A stretch of DNA of 7,403 nt, from positions 1 through 7,403 of the forward strand of contig CAJFUU010000203.1 in assembly GCA_904420265.1 (NCBI GenBank). The letters run 5' to 3'. This document shows, piece by piece, positions 5,991-7,403 of the stretch. The DNA is from an uncultured Clostridia bacterium (lineage in GTDB: Bacteria; Bacillota; Clostridia; Christensenellales; Aristaeellaceae). The notes under the pieces were generated by a model that worked only from the letters and a program-made list of their open reading frames with translations, was not told where the DNA came from and ran no database searches. Both the position numbers and the translations under genes were made by a program. How positions within the stretch are numbered: position 1 is the first letter of the stretch; every line of letters begins with the position of its first letter.

Positions 5991-6005
5991 GGAGGAATTT
6001 TCGCA

Positions 6006-6686
6006 ATGAAACGCTCCGAACTGAACCAAATTATGCGCAATGCGCTGGCGTTGATCGCCCGGTACAAATTTGCCCTGCCGCCCTTCGTCACCTGGACCAT
6101 GGACGAATGGAAGGACAAGAACAGCGAATACGACGAGATCAAGGAAAACATGCTCGGTTGGGACATCACCGACTTTGGCAGCGGCGATTTCCACAAGCGC
6201 GGCCTGTTGATGATCACCCTGCGCAACGGCAACTTCAACAACCCCAAGTATGAAAAGACCTATGCCGAAAAGCTGCTGATTTCGGAAGAAAATCAGGTGA
6301 CGCCCTATCACTTCCACTGGAAGAAGATGGAGGACATCATCAATCGCGGCGGCGGCACGCTGGTTATCAAGTGCTACAACTCCGGCGAGAACGGCGAAAT
6401 GCTGGATACGCCGGTCACCGTCCACAAGGATGGCCGCACCTATGTCGTGCCCGCTGGCGAGCGCATCGAGGTAAACGTGGGCGAAAGCATCACCCTGCAC
6501 TGCGGCGTATATCACTCCTTCTGGGCCGAGGGCGGCGACTGCCTGATCGGCGAGGTGTCCAAGACCAACGACGACAACGTGGACAACCGCTTCTACGAGA
6601 CGCTGGGACGCTTCCCCACCATTGAAGAAGACGAGCCCATCCTCTATCCGCTCTTCAGCGAATATCCGAACATGCCCAAGCAATAG
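6006..6686 (+). CDS. D-lyxose isomerase family sugar isomerase
   Basis: A cytoplasmic metal-dependent cupin enzyme of 226 residues, close to the length of the E. coli O157 D-lyxose isomerase family member. The family interconverts D-lyxose and D-xylulose and, in studied members, also D-mannose and D-fructose. The diagnostic block 'YHFHWKKMEDIINRGGG' lies at 101-117; H102, H104, E109 and the later H170 ('GVYHSFW') are the expected metal ligands. 'VPAGERIEVNVGESITLHCGVYH' at 148-170 is the second cupin motif region. AAGGAGG at 5989-5995 overlaps the permease stop and lies 10 bases before the ATG. Placement between a sugar importer and a sugar kinase fits the middle step of an uptake-isomerise-phosphorylate pathway. 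Family assignment is confident; the physiological sugar (D-lyxose, D-mannose or a relative) is not settled. Confidence 0.9.
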   Translation: MKRSELNQIMRNALALIARYKFALPPFVTWTMDEWKDKNSEYDEIKENMLGWDITDFGSGDFHKRGLLMITLRNGNFNNPKYEKTYAEKLLISEENQVTPYHFHWKKMEDIINRGGGTLVIKCYNSGENGEMLDTPVTVHKDGRTYVVPAGERIEVNVGESITLHCGVYHSFWAEGGDCLIGEVSKTNDDNVDNRFYETLGRFPTIEEDEPILYPLFSEYPNMPKQ

Positions 6687-6697
6687 AGACATCGTCC

Positions 6698-6733
6698 GCA
6701 GAGCCTCGGATGGCCGTCCGGGGCTCTGCTTTT
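6698..6733 (+). terminator. Strong terminator-like hairpin between isomerase and kinase
   Basis: GCAGAGCC at 6698-6705 pairs with GGCTCTGC at 6722-6729. Inside it CGGA (6707-6710) pairs with TCCG (6717-6720), with a T-G pair between, giving a stem of about 13 base pairs and a 6-base loop. TTTT follows immediately at 6730-6733. The short T run suggests partial rather than complete termination. It would make the kinase less expressed than the isomerase, or separate the kinase unless it has its own promoter; I see none in the remaining 34 bases before the kinase start. Confidence 0.65.
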
Positions 6734-6767
6734 CGCAAAGCGGCGCAGCCGCGCAGGAGGAATCAAT

Positions 6768-7403
6768 ATGGCTGTTATCGGTTTGGACATTGGAACTTCG
6801 GGCGTCAAAAGTACGCTGTTTGACGACGACGCGCGCATTATTGGCCATGCCTATCGGGAGTATAACCTCATCGGCGAGGCCGAAGGGCGCTATGAATTGG
6901 ACCCCCGCGTGCTCTGGGAAAAGACGCAGGAGGTGCTCTCGCTCTCCGTCAAGGACAAGGATTGCGAAGTGGAGGCAATTTGCGTAACGTCCTTTGGCGA
7001 ATCCTTCGTGTGCCTGGACGAGCGCGACCAGGTGTTGTGCAACACCATGATTTACATGGACCCCCGCGGTGCCGAGGAGTGCGAAGAATTTCGCGCTCTC
7101 TACAATGACGAAGAAATTCTGGGCCGCTGCGGCCAGTTTGTGGACCGCATGTTCGCCCTTTACAAGCTGCGCTGGATGCGCAAGCACATGCCGGAAGTGC
7201 TTGAAAAGACCCGCATAATCTGCTTCATCGCGGATTTTACCACTTATATGCTCGGCGGCGAATTTCAGTGCGACTATTCCCTGGCCGCGCGCAGCGCCAT
7301 GTTCCATGTTTTTGACAAGCAATGGATCGACGCGCATGTGGAATTTTCCACCATCGACCCCTCCGCGTTGCCCAAGCCGGTGCCCGGCGGCAGCGTTGTG
7401 GGC
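6768..7403 (+). CDS. FGGY-family carbohydrate kinase, N-terminal part (partial, runs off window)
   Basis: The first 212 codons of a sugar kinase that would phosphorylate the ketose made by the isomerase, for example D-xylulose to D-xylulose 5-phosphate. 'GLDIGTSGVKSTLFD' at 5-19 is the FGGY N-terminal phosphate-binding motif with D7. 'VTSFGESFVCLDE' at 73-85 occupies the position of the substrate-binding loop, 'MDPRG' at 97-101 is the usual D-x-R region, and 'ADFTTYMLGGEFQCDYSLAARS' at 155-176 is the family's conserved segment. The catalytic aspartate, near residue 233 in E. coli xylulokinase, lies beyond the edge. The QMHG motif of typical xylulokinases is absent, so the sugar should be left open. 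GGAGG at 6756-6760 lies 7 bases before ATG. An 81-base gap with a terminator-like hairpin separates it from the isomerase. Confidence 0.88.
   Translation, partial: MAVIGLDIGTSGVKSTLFDDDARIIGHAYREYNLIGEAEGRYELDPRVLWEKTQEVLSLSVKDKDCEVEAICVTSFGESFVCLDERDQVLCNTMIYMDPRGAEECEEFRALYNDEEILGRCGQFVDRMFALYKLRWMRKHMPEVLEKTRIICFIADFTTYMLGGEFQCDYSLAARSAMFHVFDKQWIDAHVEFSTIDPSALPKPVPGGSVVG

Noticed and set aside
1152..7337. 2061-codon open frame on the - strand
   Set aside because: It lies codon-for-codon opposite six well-supported genes, crosses promoters and spacers, and has antisense-type composition. It is explained by rare TTA/CTA/TCA use and shared gene register.

Overview
The window holds a sugar-uptake and catabolism operon on the + strand, with a divergent AraC-type regulator on the - strand. 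Gene order is araC-type (-) | lacI-type, substrate-binding protein, ABC ATPase, permease, D-lyxose-isomerase-family enzyme, FGGY sugar kinase (all +; the kinase runs off the right edge). The best functional reading is import and catabolism of a pentose or related aldose. The isomerase family converts D-lyxose to D-xylulose (and D-mannose to D-fructose), and an FGGY kinase would then phosphorylate the ketose. The substrate is inferred from family membership, not proven.

The host looks like a fairly GC-rich anaerobic bacterium, possibly a GC-rich Clostridia-like Firmicute. Pointers are strong AGGAGG-type ribosome sites before nearly every gene, an RbsB-type binding protein with a Clostridia-like signal peptide, and a PocR-AraC plus LacI regulator pair. 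This placement is tentative.

Layout: 1-475 is apparently non-coding and contains two diverged copies of a ~130-bp repeat (1-132 and 247-377), a short 19-bp direct repeat and a run of nine Cs. 476-1174 (-) is the PocR/AraC regulator, starting at a GTG. 1175-1328 is a dense divergent control region. It has two mirror-image extended -10 promoters that overlap head to head, a tandem ~22-bp direct repeat typical of AraC-family sites, and a perfect 16-bp CpG-centred palindrome typical of LacI-family operators. 1329-6686 carries five closely spaced + genes. Within this stretch, the 159-bp gap after the binding-protein gene is packed with hairpins, and the gap before the kinase (6687-6767) has a terminator-like hairpin. 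6768-7403 is the N-terminal 212 codons of the kinase.

The genes would work together as follows. The secreted binding protein captures the sugar, the two-NBD ATPase and the permease import it without phosphorylation, the isomerase makes the ketose and the kinase traps it. The LacI-type protein is the first gene of its own operon and probably represses it at the palindrome just downstream of the start site. The AraC-type protein is well placed to activate the operon while blocking its own promoter. All six + genes lie in the same reading frame relative to the window, which explains a very long but spurious antisense open frame.
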